A stretch of DNA of 64,000 bases, taken from Symsagittifera roscoffensis (Eukaryota; Xenacoelomorpha; Acoela; Convolutidae). The stretch lies in contig NC_087068.1 in NCBI RefSeq assembly GCF_963678635.1, positions 56,328,467 to 56,392,466 on the forward strand. Reading direction: 5' to 3'. A program made the position numbers and the translations under genes. Position 1 is the first letter of the stretch. Every line of letters starts with the position of its first letter. This document shows, one piece after another, positions 12,062-21,030 of the stretch. The notes beneath the pieces are model-generated. The model saw only the letters and a list, made by a program, of their open reading frames with translations. It was not told where the DNA came from and made no database searches.

Positions 12062-12500
12062 AAAAACCACTGGTAAAAAAACTTCACTTTTTGGTTGACA
12101 AACTGTTTTGTTTTTACTGAAAAGAATTAATCTTACTAATTTCTTCCAGTTGAAAAAACAAACAAAAGTATAGGAAAAACATTAATCTTATTAGGTGCTT
12201 TAATCGTAATGTCGCAATCAGTTTAAGTTTTTGTTTCATTCACAAGCCAGAAAAAAATTCAAAAAACCACTGGTGCTGAAACTTCCTATTTTGCTTGAAA
12301 AACAGTTTTGTTCTCACTGAAAAGAAGGTAATCTTACTAATTTCTTCCAGTTGAAAACACAAACAAAAGTATAGGAAAATCATTCATCTTATAAAGTGCT
12401 TTAATCGTAATGTCGCAATCAATTTAAGTTTTTGTTTCATTCACAAGCCAAAAAAAAATTCAAAAAAAATAACTGGAATTAAAATTTCCTATTTTCGGTT
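12062..12500 (+). repeat. Tandem repeat, unit about 199 bp, 2+ copies
   Basis: AAACCACTGGT at 12066 recurs at 12265, and long blocks follow at the same spacing: CTTACTAATTTCTTCCAGTT, AAGTATAGGAAAA, GTGCTTTAATCGTAATGTCG and TTTTTGTTTCATTCACAAGC. A third, truncated unit begins near 12465. The array ends about 210 bp before the start codon of the GPCR at 12711, so it lies in the likely promoter or 5' leader. Confidence 0.8.
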
Positions 12501-12710
12501 GAAAACTTGCTTTGTTCTTTCTGAATTGAAACAACTCACAATATTTACTGTCATTGTTTCACAACTTTAAATAATTGTTTTTATTTTGATTTTATTCAAA
12601 TTTTAGTGGTGTGATTTAAGAAACAAAATCACGATTATTTTCTTATCGCCAGTCGTAAAAATCAATCTGCTGTCTCAGTAACAAATCATAGCCACATCAT
12701 TTATTACAAA

Positions 12711-14231
12711 ATGTCCGTTGTCTTACTGTCAAACATTTCTGAAGACTCGGGCGAGTTTTTTCAAAAAGACGAGCAATCTTTCTGGGATTACCTCGTTTTT
12801 GGTCTTAGAATTGGGGGTATAATCTTGAGTTTTCTTGGTTTAGTTCTAAACTATTTCTGCTTCGAAACTACGTTTCAACTAAAGGAGTCAAACAACGTCG
12901 CCTTGATGCGATATCTGTCGGTTTGGGACTCGATATTACTAGTGGAAGCAGGGCTCGTAATAATGGGCGGCAAATTGCTTGACGTCGGAAATTTCACATC
13001 TGTTAACGTGAGCTATGACATTTTTCACATGATATAAAAAAAATGATGTTCCTATTTCTGAAAAATTTCTTGGGCACTTTTCGGAAAGTTTTTACCTATA
13101 AATTATAATTTTTTGGGGCGCGCTCCCTCTCAAAATTACCTTATATTGGAGTCACAGGCGCCTTTCGAAAAATTTCGTTCAGGGTCATTAAGCTATAAAT
13201 TGATATCGTTTCTAAGAAAAAAAGGGGAGTCTTTGGGCAGCAAGGATGGTGAGGGAGGGGGGGGGGTTGGGAGAGTCAGGAAAATTTGTCACTTTGCACT
13301 TAGAACTGCGCAATTTCAATAGATGTTTCATTAGTGCCTGATAGTCCGGCTTAGATGGGTAAAATTAGAAAATTAGACTGTCTAGCCTGGTGTATCTCTC
13401 TAAAAAACAAGAATGGATGCTTTTTAGGTTTTGACCTGCAGATGCTTCTTTTTTGTTGCGTGGTTCTTAAGTCTAACTTGCAGCTACCATATCGTCATCA
13501 TGGCTCTGGATCGCGTGGTCTGTCTCAAAGCGCCATATTTCCATAAAAACAATGTGAATAAGAGAACTGCATTATGGATGAGTTTCATTATCTCGCTAAC
13601 TGCAGCCTTATTTACGGCTTGTGTGTCAGTTTTCATAACGCACAACGGGCAAAAAAACCAATGCCAATTAGTTCTAAATTTGCTCCCAGAAACAGCAAGG
13701 CTTTCAGTTCAAATAATCACCGGCTTTATTGTGTTCCTATTACCTTTTCTTGTACTCCTATTCTCTAACGTAATTTTTATTGTCGAGGTTCATGTTCGAT
13801 CGAAAACGAAGAAACAGAAAATCGAAGCCCAGATAGCCCAAATCACAGCTGCAAATTCGCTTTTCCAACGGAAGTTACAAAAACAACTCGAAGATGAAAA
13901 GAAAGAGAGATGCTACACCAAGATGTTAATCATGCTCACAACTACATACCTTGTCTTTTCCAGTTTGAATGCTCTTTGCGTTGTTGCGGCGATGAAATCA
14001 CAAAACGACAGTTTGGATTCGGCCCGACGAGACTTTTTCGTTGTCGCGGCCCGATTCCTACATATTGTGAACAGTTCGGCTAATTTAATGTTCTACATGA
14101 TAAGTGGCGAAGTTTTTCAGACTGCTTTCTGTGCTGCAGCGAAGCATAATTGGCAAAAATATCGCAGAAGTGAAACTATTCATGAATTAAACAATCGATA
14201 TCGCATGCAAAATTTTTTTCGTCCATTTTAA
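12711..14231 (+). CDS. Class A (rhodopsin-type) GPCR, two exons, complete
   Basis: Exon 1 is 12711-13007 and exon 2 is 13428-14231; the intron (GTGAGC donor, CTTTTTAG acceptor) is phase 0 and gives 366 residues. All seven membrane segments are visible. TM1 has LGLVLN (N1.50). TM2 has LSVWD (D2.50). TM3 starts with a cysteine exactly 25 residues before the arginine of ALDR, the DRY equivalent. TM5 has the proline in LLPFLVLL, and TM7 has SSANLMFYMISG in place of NPxxY, followed by a short basic tail. TM6 lacks the usual CWxP. The third intracellular loop is long, with a charged, probably helical Lys/Gln/Glu run. The TM7 form and the size resemble invertebrate peptide (FMRFamide-type) receptors, but the ligand is not known. 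Choosing the 13427 acceptor rather than the CAG at 13441 keeps the TM3 cysteine. Confidence 0.85.
13060..13330 (-). repeat. GGAGGGAGCGCGCC-type dispersed repeat in GPCR intron
   Basis: The minus strand reads GGCGCCTGTGACTCC...AATTTTGAGAGGGAGCGCGCC, matching 31320-31380 (GGCGCTAACCTATACTAA, then TTTTGAGGAGGGAGCGCGCC) and in part 62170-62240. It lies wholly inside the only intron of the GPCR and contains a G-rich run at 13250-13275. Confidence 0.6.
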
Positions 14232-14788
14232 TCCCTATAATTCCGTTTGAAAAAGAAAACAAATCATACACGCAATCATAGATTATTGCTGCCCCGTTTT
14301 AGTATCTCTAACTCTTAAATTATTTTCATAATATTTTAATTTAGAAATTTTAATTTTACCTCAGCAACATTCCACTCAAAAAAGACTGTAAATTTGAATT
14401 AAATTTCGCTTTTGTACTTGCATGAATTGTTTTAGTATATATATTTACGTTCGCTCAATGTTTTTTTAAGAAATCAAGAGCAAAACTAAAGCTACAAAAT
14501 GCTGCAGATCTTCAATTAATTTAAATCTACCTTCTCAATTATAAGATACGTTTCATTCTGGATCACAAATGGTGGACTGTAACAGCTAAGGCACATCAAT
14601 ATCAGCAGTAAAGTTTTTCGAACCTCACCGTTTTACTAGAACTACCTTCGTCTTGAGATGAATTAATTTTTTGCATGCCTTCTGTTTAACTAATAATGCA
14701 AACTTTTTCTAATCTATTAGATCATATTTTACTCAAATGAATGTAAAATTAATACTGAAATAAATTTAGTGTTTAAAATACTTTTCTT
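14232..14788. other. 3' flank of GPCR
   Basis: No coding sequence. AATAAA occurs at about 14759 and could end the GPCR transcript, but it is more than 500 bp from the stop codon, and closer canonical signals were not seen. Confidence 0.35.
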
Positions 14789-14997
14789 CTAGTTCTTTTT
14801 TGACACCTTTCCGATACGTTCCTCAGCTTTATTTCCATAGGTTGGTATAACTCGGGTCGAGCCATATTTATGACGCAACCAACTCATATCAAAATTCTTC
14901 AGTCGAGCCGAAGTTGAAATTGCGACATAGCTAAGAACGGTCGCGCAAAGTCCAAAAAAAATTGCAACATAACGTCGCGCTGGGTTTTTCAGATAAT
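14789..14997 (-). CDS. C-terminal exon of a small single-pass membrane protein
   Basis: An open minus-strand frame of about 68 codons ends with TAG at 14789. It contains one hydrophobic helix (RYVAIFFGLCATVLSYVAI) followed by a polar, basic tail (FDMSWLRHKYG, then ending GKVSKKN). The composition (G+C about 45%, no simple repeats) is unlike the surrounding AT-rich DNA and looks like true coding sequence, probably a small mitochondrial or other membrane protein. I do not recognise the family. No start codon is in frame; a CCCAG acceptor-like site at about 14979-14984 could begin the exon. The frame's host sequence stops exactly at the terminal repeat of a transposon (14998), so the upstream exon may have been displaced or lost. 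Confidence 0.45.
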
Positions 14998-15130
14998 CAT
15001 TACGAGGCCAAACTGTGCATTATGCGCTTTTTAAGCGGATTCCGCAACAGGTCCAAATCAGATTTGTAGCGGAATCCGCAACATTGCTACTTTTATTTAA
15101 TCTTCTCTGTTGTTTTGGACTTCTACTCAC
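14998..15130 (+). mobile_element. One-ended copy of the GCGGATTCCGC element
   Basis: It starts CATTACGAGGCCAAACTGTG, identical to the end of the 6445-7795 element. It then follows that copy's left end closely through AAGCGGATTCCGCAACA, CAAATCAGATTTGT and GCGGAATCCGCAAC up to about 15120, after which similarity stops. No matching right terminus was found before 15525, so the copy is truncated or was interrupted. Confidence 0.7.
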
Positions 15131-15524
15131 ATAACGCGGAGGCCTAAAACGTAGGTTAAATATTTGGGTTGACAAGGGCGCACGTATTCAGTGCAGGTTA
15201 AAGTATGACTTTCTTGCAAGACCTCACGTTGCAAATAGCAGCAATCTTATGATTTGATCCAGCAACCATTTGACAGCTGGGCACCATCACTACCGCAGTG
15301 CCACAACTACACATTGCCACAATGCTTCGACAATAGTACTTGGTAAATAAAATATGTTCCTGTAATTTTTGTTACAATTTTTTTAAAATTTTGTTACAAA
15401 TTCTGTCACAAAATCTATCAAATTTTTTTTTGTCACACTTTTAGAGCAAAATCCTTATTATATCTGGTAATCTTAATTAAAAATTTAAGTTTTGCTACAA
15501 TGCAATCACATTCAATGCAATCAT
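15131..15524. other. Nothing recognised
   Basis: Mixed AT-rich sequence between the truncated element and the Merlin element; AATCAT at 15519-15524 is the left target repeat of the latter. Confidence 0.4.
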
Positions 15525-16687
15525 GGGGTCTTATGCGTTAAACGGCCCAAAATTAGGAAAATAGTCAGAAATTTTATTTCAAATTGAAAACTTGTAATCA
15601 ACATACAATTACTTCATTTATTACATATTATACGAAGAAAATTTATGGGGCGGGCCAGAAGTGAGCAATTTCTTTGATAATTTGAGCAAATGGATTACAG
15701 TTTTTTACAATTTGACGCTCTCTCCACATAAATTCGCACAGATACGAGTCCACTTAGATTCTTGCCGTACCACATTGACGCTTAACTCGCATTTTTGCAT
15801 TTCTCCACTTAGATTCGATACTGTTCGTAAGGCAGAAAGTGAACGGGTCGACAAAATTTTGGCTGTGATTTACAGTTTTACGATGAAAACCCTCATTTAT
15901 GATTCGTCCGAGCAACTCAGCGTTCCGGGACGTATTGACTGACGTATGATATGGATAAGGGTAGTGGAAGAGCGATCAGGGACGGCATATAGAAAACTAT
16001 AGAAAAATTTCCCTAGACTCGCGGCAATAACCCCCAAAAACCCATTGTTCTGGGTAAATCCGGCCAATGTTATTTTTTTGACGCGAAAATAAACTTTCGT
16101 CAATTTCGACAATTTTGCCCCCCCCCCCAACATAGCACATATTTCTCTTATGAAAGAACTGCAATCGACGGCCGAATGAATGCCCATCCTAAGCTCTCTT
16201 TTGCAAAATTTGACACTGGAGAGCTCATAGGCCCCTGAACAGATGAAAAAAAATAATAATATCGTCAAATGGTAGACGGGTGTTTTCCAAAAAAGTGCCT
16301 TAAGGAAGCTTCGGTACAATCCTTTTTTCGACATCGCCATCTAGAATTTTTTCCGATAATTGTAAATTCATTTCGTGACCTTGCGAACAAATGCGTGTGC
16401 TGCTCAAAATGTTATTTTGTTGAAGCCATTTTACAGAGTTTTTCATGTCTGGGCAAAGTTGTACAAGTGACTTGAAACTAATTTGATTATCTGCCAAAAG
16501 TTCTATATTTTCGGTCATTTCGGCTAATTTTGTTATCTGTCTGTTTGAAATTCTCAGTATCAATCGAAATGGCTAACCTAGTTGCTCGAATTCAATTGGC
16601 TTATATTAGCCAATCTGGATCAGTTTCAGTTTTAGTTTTCATTTTGCTTCAATTTTGATTTTTGTGCCGTTTAACCCATAAGAACCC
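15525..16687 (-). mobile_element. Merlin-type DNA transposon, full length but decayed
   Basis: A 1163-bp element. The left end GGGGTCTTATGCGTTAAACG and the right end, read inward on the other strand, GGGTTCTTATGGGTTAAACG are matching inverted repeats. AATCAT flanks it directly on both sides (15519-15524 and 16688-16693), consistent with a target duplication. The interior encodes a broken ISXO2/IS1016-like transposase on the minus strand, which defines the Merlin superfamily. The MITE at 29175-29598 has the same ends and must have been mobilised by a relative of this element. Confidence 0.85.
15655..16563 (-). pseudogene. ISXO2/IS1016-like (Merlin) transposase, frameshifted
   Basis: In order on the minus strand: an N-terminal block with a partial zinc-ribbon-like patch (WLQQNNILSSTRICSQGHEM, 16300-16563); SGAYELSSVKFCKRELRMG and SFIREICAMLG (about 16100-16240); the catalytic core VPDRSSTTLIHIIRQ-IRPGT followed by SDES (about 15895-15995); then VNHSQNFVDPF, NSIESKWRNAKMRVKRQCG and YLCEFMWRERQ (15660-15890). 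This is the full domain order of the ISXO2-like DDE/DDN family, in which IES-W and FMWR are hallmark motifs. At least three frameshifts and a stop inside the core separate the blocks, so no active enzyme is made. The host lineage had active Merlin elements in the past. Confidence 0.85.
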
Positions 16688-16738
16688 AATCATTTTTTGT
16701 AAATTTCGCAAATTCGTGCTAGTTTTTTAACCTCCAAA

Positions 16739-18528
16739 ATTTGCGACATCGCCAATTTAAGCCGCGACGGTTGTGACATAAGTCGAGAACATCGGCCCGA
16801 ATATCATCTTACCAAGTTCATCTATACCGGGTTGATCTCAATAGACCTACCCGCAGTGACAAAAATGGATAAAAATTGATTATCTACAGAAAAGTATACG
16901 ATTTTAGATCTGTTGTAAATTTATATAGTGAAGTAGTTCTAATAATCGATCATAATGCTTGCTATTTTGCTAAAACTTCATACTGTATATCTTCATTAAA
17001 CAATCAGTACCGAAACACTCTAAAACTATTTTTGCTGTATCAAATTTCCTGCATACTAAATACATATTGTATACAGATTATCTAGAGATTATCTAGAGAT
17101 TATATAGAGATTATCTACAAATTATCTACTCATTATCTACAGATTATATACTGGTTTTATACAGATTATATACAGACTATATACAGATTAAATACATATT
17201 TTATTCAGACTACATACAAATTATATACTGATTTCCTCAACACTGTCGCCAATCAGATGATATGATTGTTTTGAAATTCAATTATAATGCAGGCTCTTCA
17301 TTGAACTTTTGTTTCTGATGTTTGATTTGAAATTTTTTTAAAAAAAAATCCTTTTTTTTCAGAGTGGTTTTTTTTCAAAAACTAATTGCTCTATGTAAAT
17401 TTTTTTTAATTTTTATTGATGTTTTTCTAGCAAAACTGGGCTGAGAAGGTTGATCTTTTAAAAGGCACTTGAAGAATTTTTGCGCAAATTTACTTTTATT
17501 ACCGCGGGAACCCTTAGATTGCAAAATCTTTCATGGGTCTCTTAACACTTGATGTTTGCGGTAAACAATTTTCCTCAAATGAGTTCCGCTCACTGTACTC
17601 TGAAAAAAACTTTCTGATAACAAATTTACGACATCGCCAATTTGCGACATCGTCAATTTAAGCCGCGACGGTTGTGACATAAGTCGAGGACATCGGCCCG
17701 AATATCATCTTACCAAGTTCATCTATACCGGGTTGATCTCAATAGACCTACCCGCAGTGACAAAAATGGATAAAAATTGATTATCTACAGAAAAGTATAC
17801 GATTTTAGATCTGTTGTAAATTTATATAGTGAAGTAGTTTTAATAATCGATCATAATGCTTGCTATTTTGCTAAAATTTCATACTGTATATCTTCATTAA
17901 ACAATCAGTACCGAAACACTCTAAAACTATTTTTGCTGTATCAAATTTCCTGCATACTAAATACATATTGTATACAGATTATCTAGAGATTATCTAGAGA
18001 TTATATAGAGATTATCTACAAATTATCTACTCATTATCTACAGATTATATACTGGTTTTATACAGATTATATACAGACTATATACAGATTAAATACATAT
18101 TTTATTCAGACTACATACAAATTATATACTGATTTCCTCAACACTGTCGCCAATCAGATGATATGATTGTTTTGAAATTCAATTATAATGCAGGCTCTTC
18201 ATTGAACTTTTGTTTCTGATGTTTGATTTGAAAACTTTTTAAAAAAAATTCCTTTTTTTTCAGAGTGGGTTTTTTTCAAAAACTAATTGCTCTATGTAAA
18301 ATTTTTTTAATTTTTATTGATGTTTTTCTAGCAAAACTGGGCTGAGAAAGTTGATCTTTTAAAAGGCACTTGAAGAATTTTTGCGCAAATTTACTTTTAT
18401 TACCGCGGGAACCATTAGATTGCAAAATCTTTCATGGGTCTCTTAACACTTGATGTTTGCGGTAAACAATTTTCCTCAAATGAGTTCCGCTCACTGTACT
18501 CTGAAAAAAACTTCCTGATAACAAATTT
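16739..18528 (+). repeat. Tandem duplication of a 901-bp unit, about 98-99% identical
   Basis: Copy 1 starts near 16739 and copy 2 near 17640; any landmark in the first (for example the frame at 16876) recurs 901 bp later (17777). Differences are a handful of substitutions (such as GAGAACATC versus GAGGACATC) and changes in poly-A/T length. The unit contains one end of the 16850-18918 element plus about 110 bp of flank, so the duplication arose after that element inserted. The two 69-residue frames are shadows of the repeat and differ at one residue. Confidence 0.95.
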
Positions 18529-18918
18529 TTGTTAAATTTGTGAAGAAATCATTAATATAAACCATGAATGGCCGAAATTGAAATTATTGCGACCCTTGTG
18601 GTTTTTTATCAAATTTATACAAACTGTATACAGATTTTATACAGATTTTATACAGATTATCTACAGGAGTCAATGTAAAGAGATTATATACTGACTATAT
18701 GCAGATTATCTACAGATTACATACAGGTTTTTTAGAATAGAGGAATCGATTATTTTGGCTTTAAAGTGCATTTATATTTGGTGGAAAAGAATAGATTCTA
18801 TCTGTATAAAATCGATTACCGTTCGCAAAATGGTATTAGATAAATTACTTCTATACTTAAATTAATCTGTAGATTTTTATGTAAATAATTGATTTCTAAC
18901 CAATTTTGTCACTGCGGG
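16850..18918. mobile_element. TIR element with CCCGCAGTGACAAAA ends, internally duplicated
   Basis: The left end CCCGCAGTGACAAAAATGG lies at 16850, and again at 17751 through the duplication. The right end, read inward on the other strand from 18918, is CCCGCAGTGACAAAATTGG. Similarity continues inward (TAAAAATTGATTATCTACA versus TAGAAATCAATTATTTACA). Inside is a run of short ATACAGATTAT/ATCTAGAGATT units (17070-17230, repeated at 17970-18130, and again at 18615-18730). A diverged relative of the interior appears at about 27370-27540. No transposase and no target duplication seen. Confidence 0.65.
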
Positions 18919-19401
18919 CAAAATGCAAATCATACAATTCGATAAACTCAGTCTGAAAAAACACTAGTCAAACAAATTTCATACATTTTGCTATTGTGAA
19001 GTCAGCAAAATTTCAAAGCATTTTCTCTTATTTTTGGATAAAACTCTGCTTACAATCATAAATAAAAACGAAAAACCTTTTATCAACAAAAAATGCTAAT
19101 CACAAAAATTCCATATATAAAAATTCTATGACTAGCATTTTTTTGATGGAGAGAGCAAACATTTTTCTAAGTAGTATCGAAATTGCCCAAGAAAAAATTA
19201 AGTTTTTTTTCAGGCTTAAACGAAAATTGTAATCAAACAATAATTTTCTAAGGAAAAACTTTTGCATGCAAAAATGAGTTTTTGTTGTGAAAACCGCAGG
19301 TTCCTTATAATTATAGCCAGGCAAAATTTACCCTCGAGATCTAACTAATAGTTTTATATTTAATAGTTTTATATCTAATAGTTTTATATTTAATTTCTAT
19401 G
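18919..19401. other. Nothing recognised
   Basis: AT-rich. The 74-residue frame at 19100-19324 (minus) has no family features; GACTAGCATTTTTTT at about 19130 matches the arm of the hairpin at 23262. Confidence 0.4.
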
Positions 19402-19558
19402 GTTTGATAATTTTGTGGGGAGATATCAAAAGCTCTCAAAACTTTCTTGCAAGAAATTGTCTGTCTTGATTTTTCTTAATTTTTTTGGATTTTTGCAAAC
19501 AGCTTCTTGCTAGAAACTTTTGAAAGGGTTCGATATCTCGCCACAAAATTATCAAATA
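19402..19558. repeat. Imperfect palindrome, arms about 55 bp
   Basis: The left arm TTTGATAATTTTGTGGGGAG, continuing ATATCAAA...AACTTTC-TTGCAAGAA, is mirrored on the other strand by the right arm TTTGATAATTTTGTGGCGAG, continuing ATATCGAA...AAGTTTC-TAGCAAGAA. The spacer is about 45 bp. A foldback element or hairpin. Confidence 0.75.
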
Positions 19559-19905
19559 TTACAAAAATTATGAATTTGACCTCGACGGTAAATTTTGCGT
19601 GGCCAAAGCTATGAAGAATCTGTGATTGCTCAGTCCAACCCCGTACCCAAAAAATTCTTCAAGAATGATTTCAAATTTTTTCTTTCATAAAAACTTTTTT
19701 CGTTCATAAAATTTCAGATCTGAAGTTATCTATTATTTATCTGAAAACTAGACATGCGTGAAGTTGGCCTGAAATTCTCTCTGTAAACATGTGGAAAAAA
19801 TGACAAAGCGCCTTCCCCCCACTCATAAAATAAAATCCTGTGCACGCCAGAGAATATAGGCCTTGATGTATTTCATTAGTTTTTGGTATAATTCTGCTGT
19901 ATAAT

Positions 19906-21030
19906 TCCGTATGGTCTGCTGTCTGAGGAATTCGAAAGTAAACTTTTATCATATAAATTACGCTTTGAAAATCTGTTTGTGTTATAGTGACAGCTTAGTC
20001 TGGAGTCTAAGAAATCCGAATATGGATTAGAAGGTCACCCGGGTTGAGCTCACACCATAAATTAGCGATAAAAAAGAGAAAAAAAAACATCCATGAATAA
20101 TCGATGTTCATTGCCACAAAAGCAAATTTAATCGATAGATTATCGCTAATTTGGCTAATTTTCAGTGAAGAAAACGCAATACAAATTTATCAAAACGAGC
20201 AAAAATAAGGATCTAAGAGAGGTTCGATCCGGCGACCATTATCTTAGTTGACATGCATGCTATCTCTTCGCCATCCAGTCGTAGTGCCCATTAAGTTAAA
20301 GGGCTTATCAACTAAAGCTCTCATTTGAAAGGTAATAGAATGAGGTAAAATTTCTTAAGTCTGAGCGATGACTTTCTACGGAATCATTACTGAAATAGCT
20401 CTGAAAAATCGCAGTGTTAGGTCTGCGAAAACTCTGAGTTATAAATGAATCAGCGCTGGAAATAAGAGATCACTGGGATTCTACAGAAAAAGCGATAATC
20501 AACTGTGGGACTTTAACCCTGGCAGACGATTGCGCGCCGTTTAGATTAGGGATGAAAACTGAAACTTGTTCTATCAAACCTAAGTTTTGACGGTCCCATG
20601 TTTTTATATACAGTAACCTATGCTTTGCTGTCTTAAGAATCAGAACTTGAGCTTATATCATATAAATTTAAGTTCTGAGTTTTGTTTTCGAAAAAATACT
20701 GATCGTATAGCTTGCTATCTGAGGAATTTTATAAGAGTTGGATGTTCGTATGATAACGTGGCCTTAAGGTCTTAAGATTGGGGTTCTTGCATTTCTCGTG
20801 ATAATAGGTTTTTCGTGAAAAAAATTGTTCAAAAAATTGAAATTATGACGTTTCTATCTTATCATATGTAAAATGACCGTATACTTGGCTGTCGTAGGAA
20901 CCAGAATGTGATCAGTCTTGTGTTATATAAGTTAAGTTGTTATTTAATTTATGATAAAATATAATGAATTAGTGATTTTCAAATATTAACTAACCGTATA
21001 GTCTGCTGTCTGAGGAACCCGAATGTGGGT
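19906..21030 (-). repeat. Degenerate copies of a GPCR exon-3/intron boundary
   Basis: The last 36 bases of GPCR exon 3 and the start of its intron (plus strand ACCGTATAGTCTGCTGTCTG, then AGGAACCCGAATGTG, at 20994) recur diverged at about 20877, 20704, 20616 and 19906, with a weaker copy near 19998. Between them a shared trailer (CTTATATCATATAAATTAAG-like) appears at 20650, 20925 and 19950. Spacing is irregular (about 88-175 bp within the main cluster). It is a decayed tandem array whose outermost unit overlaps coding sequence. Confidence 0.6.
20215..20287 (-). repeat. tRNA-like SINE head
   Basis: Minus strand: TGGCGAAGAGATAGC resembles a polymerase III A box, and about 40 bp downstream GATCGAACC fits the B-box consensus GWTCRANNC. 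The 70-bp span lacks a convincing cloverleaf, so it is a tRNA-derived SINE head or relic, not a tRNA gene. Confidence 0.45.

Noticed and set aside
15661-15942. 93-residue plus-strand frame
   Set aside because: It is the antisense of the C-terminal part of the Merlin transposase.
16876-17986. Two near-identical 69-residue frames as a duplicated small gene
   Set aside because: They sit inside a noncoding 901-bp duplication that includes a transposon end, have biased AT-rich composition and no start context.
19737-19952. Exon 4 of the minus-strand GPCR (shares FLRQQTIR-like residues)
   Set aside because: It is a decayed copy of the exon 3 end, not TM6-TM7 sequence, and has no matching acceptor or phase.
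20215-20287. True tRNA gene
   Set aside because: A and B boxes are present, but no proper cloverleaf or acceptor stem could be folded; SINE head more likely.
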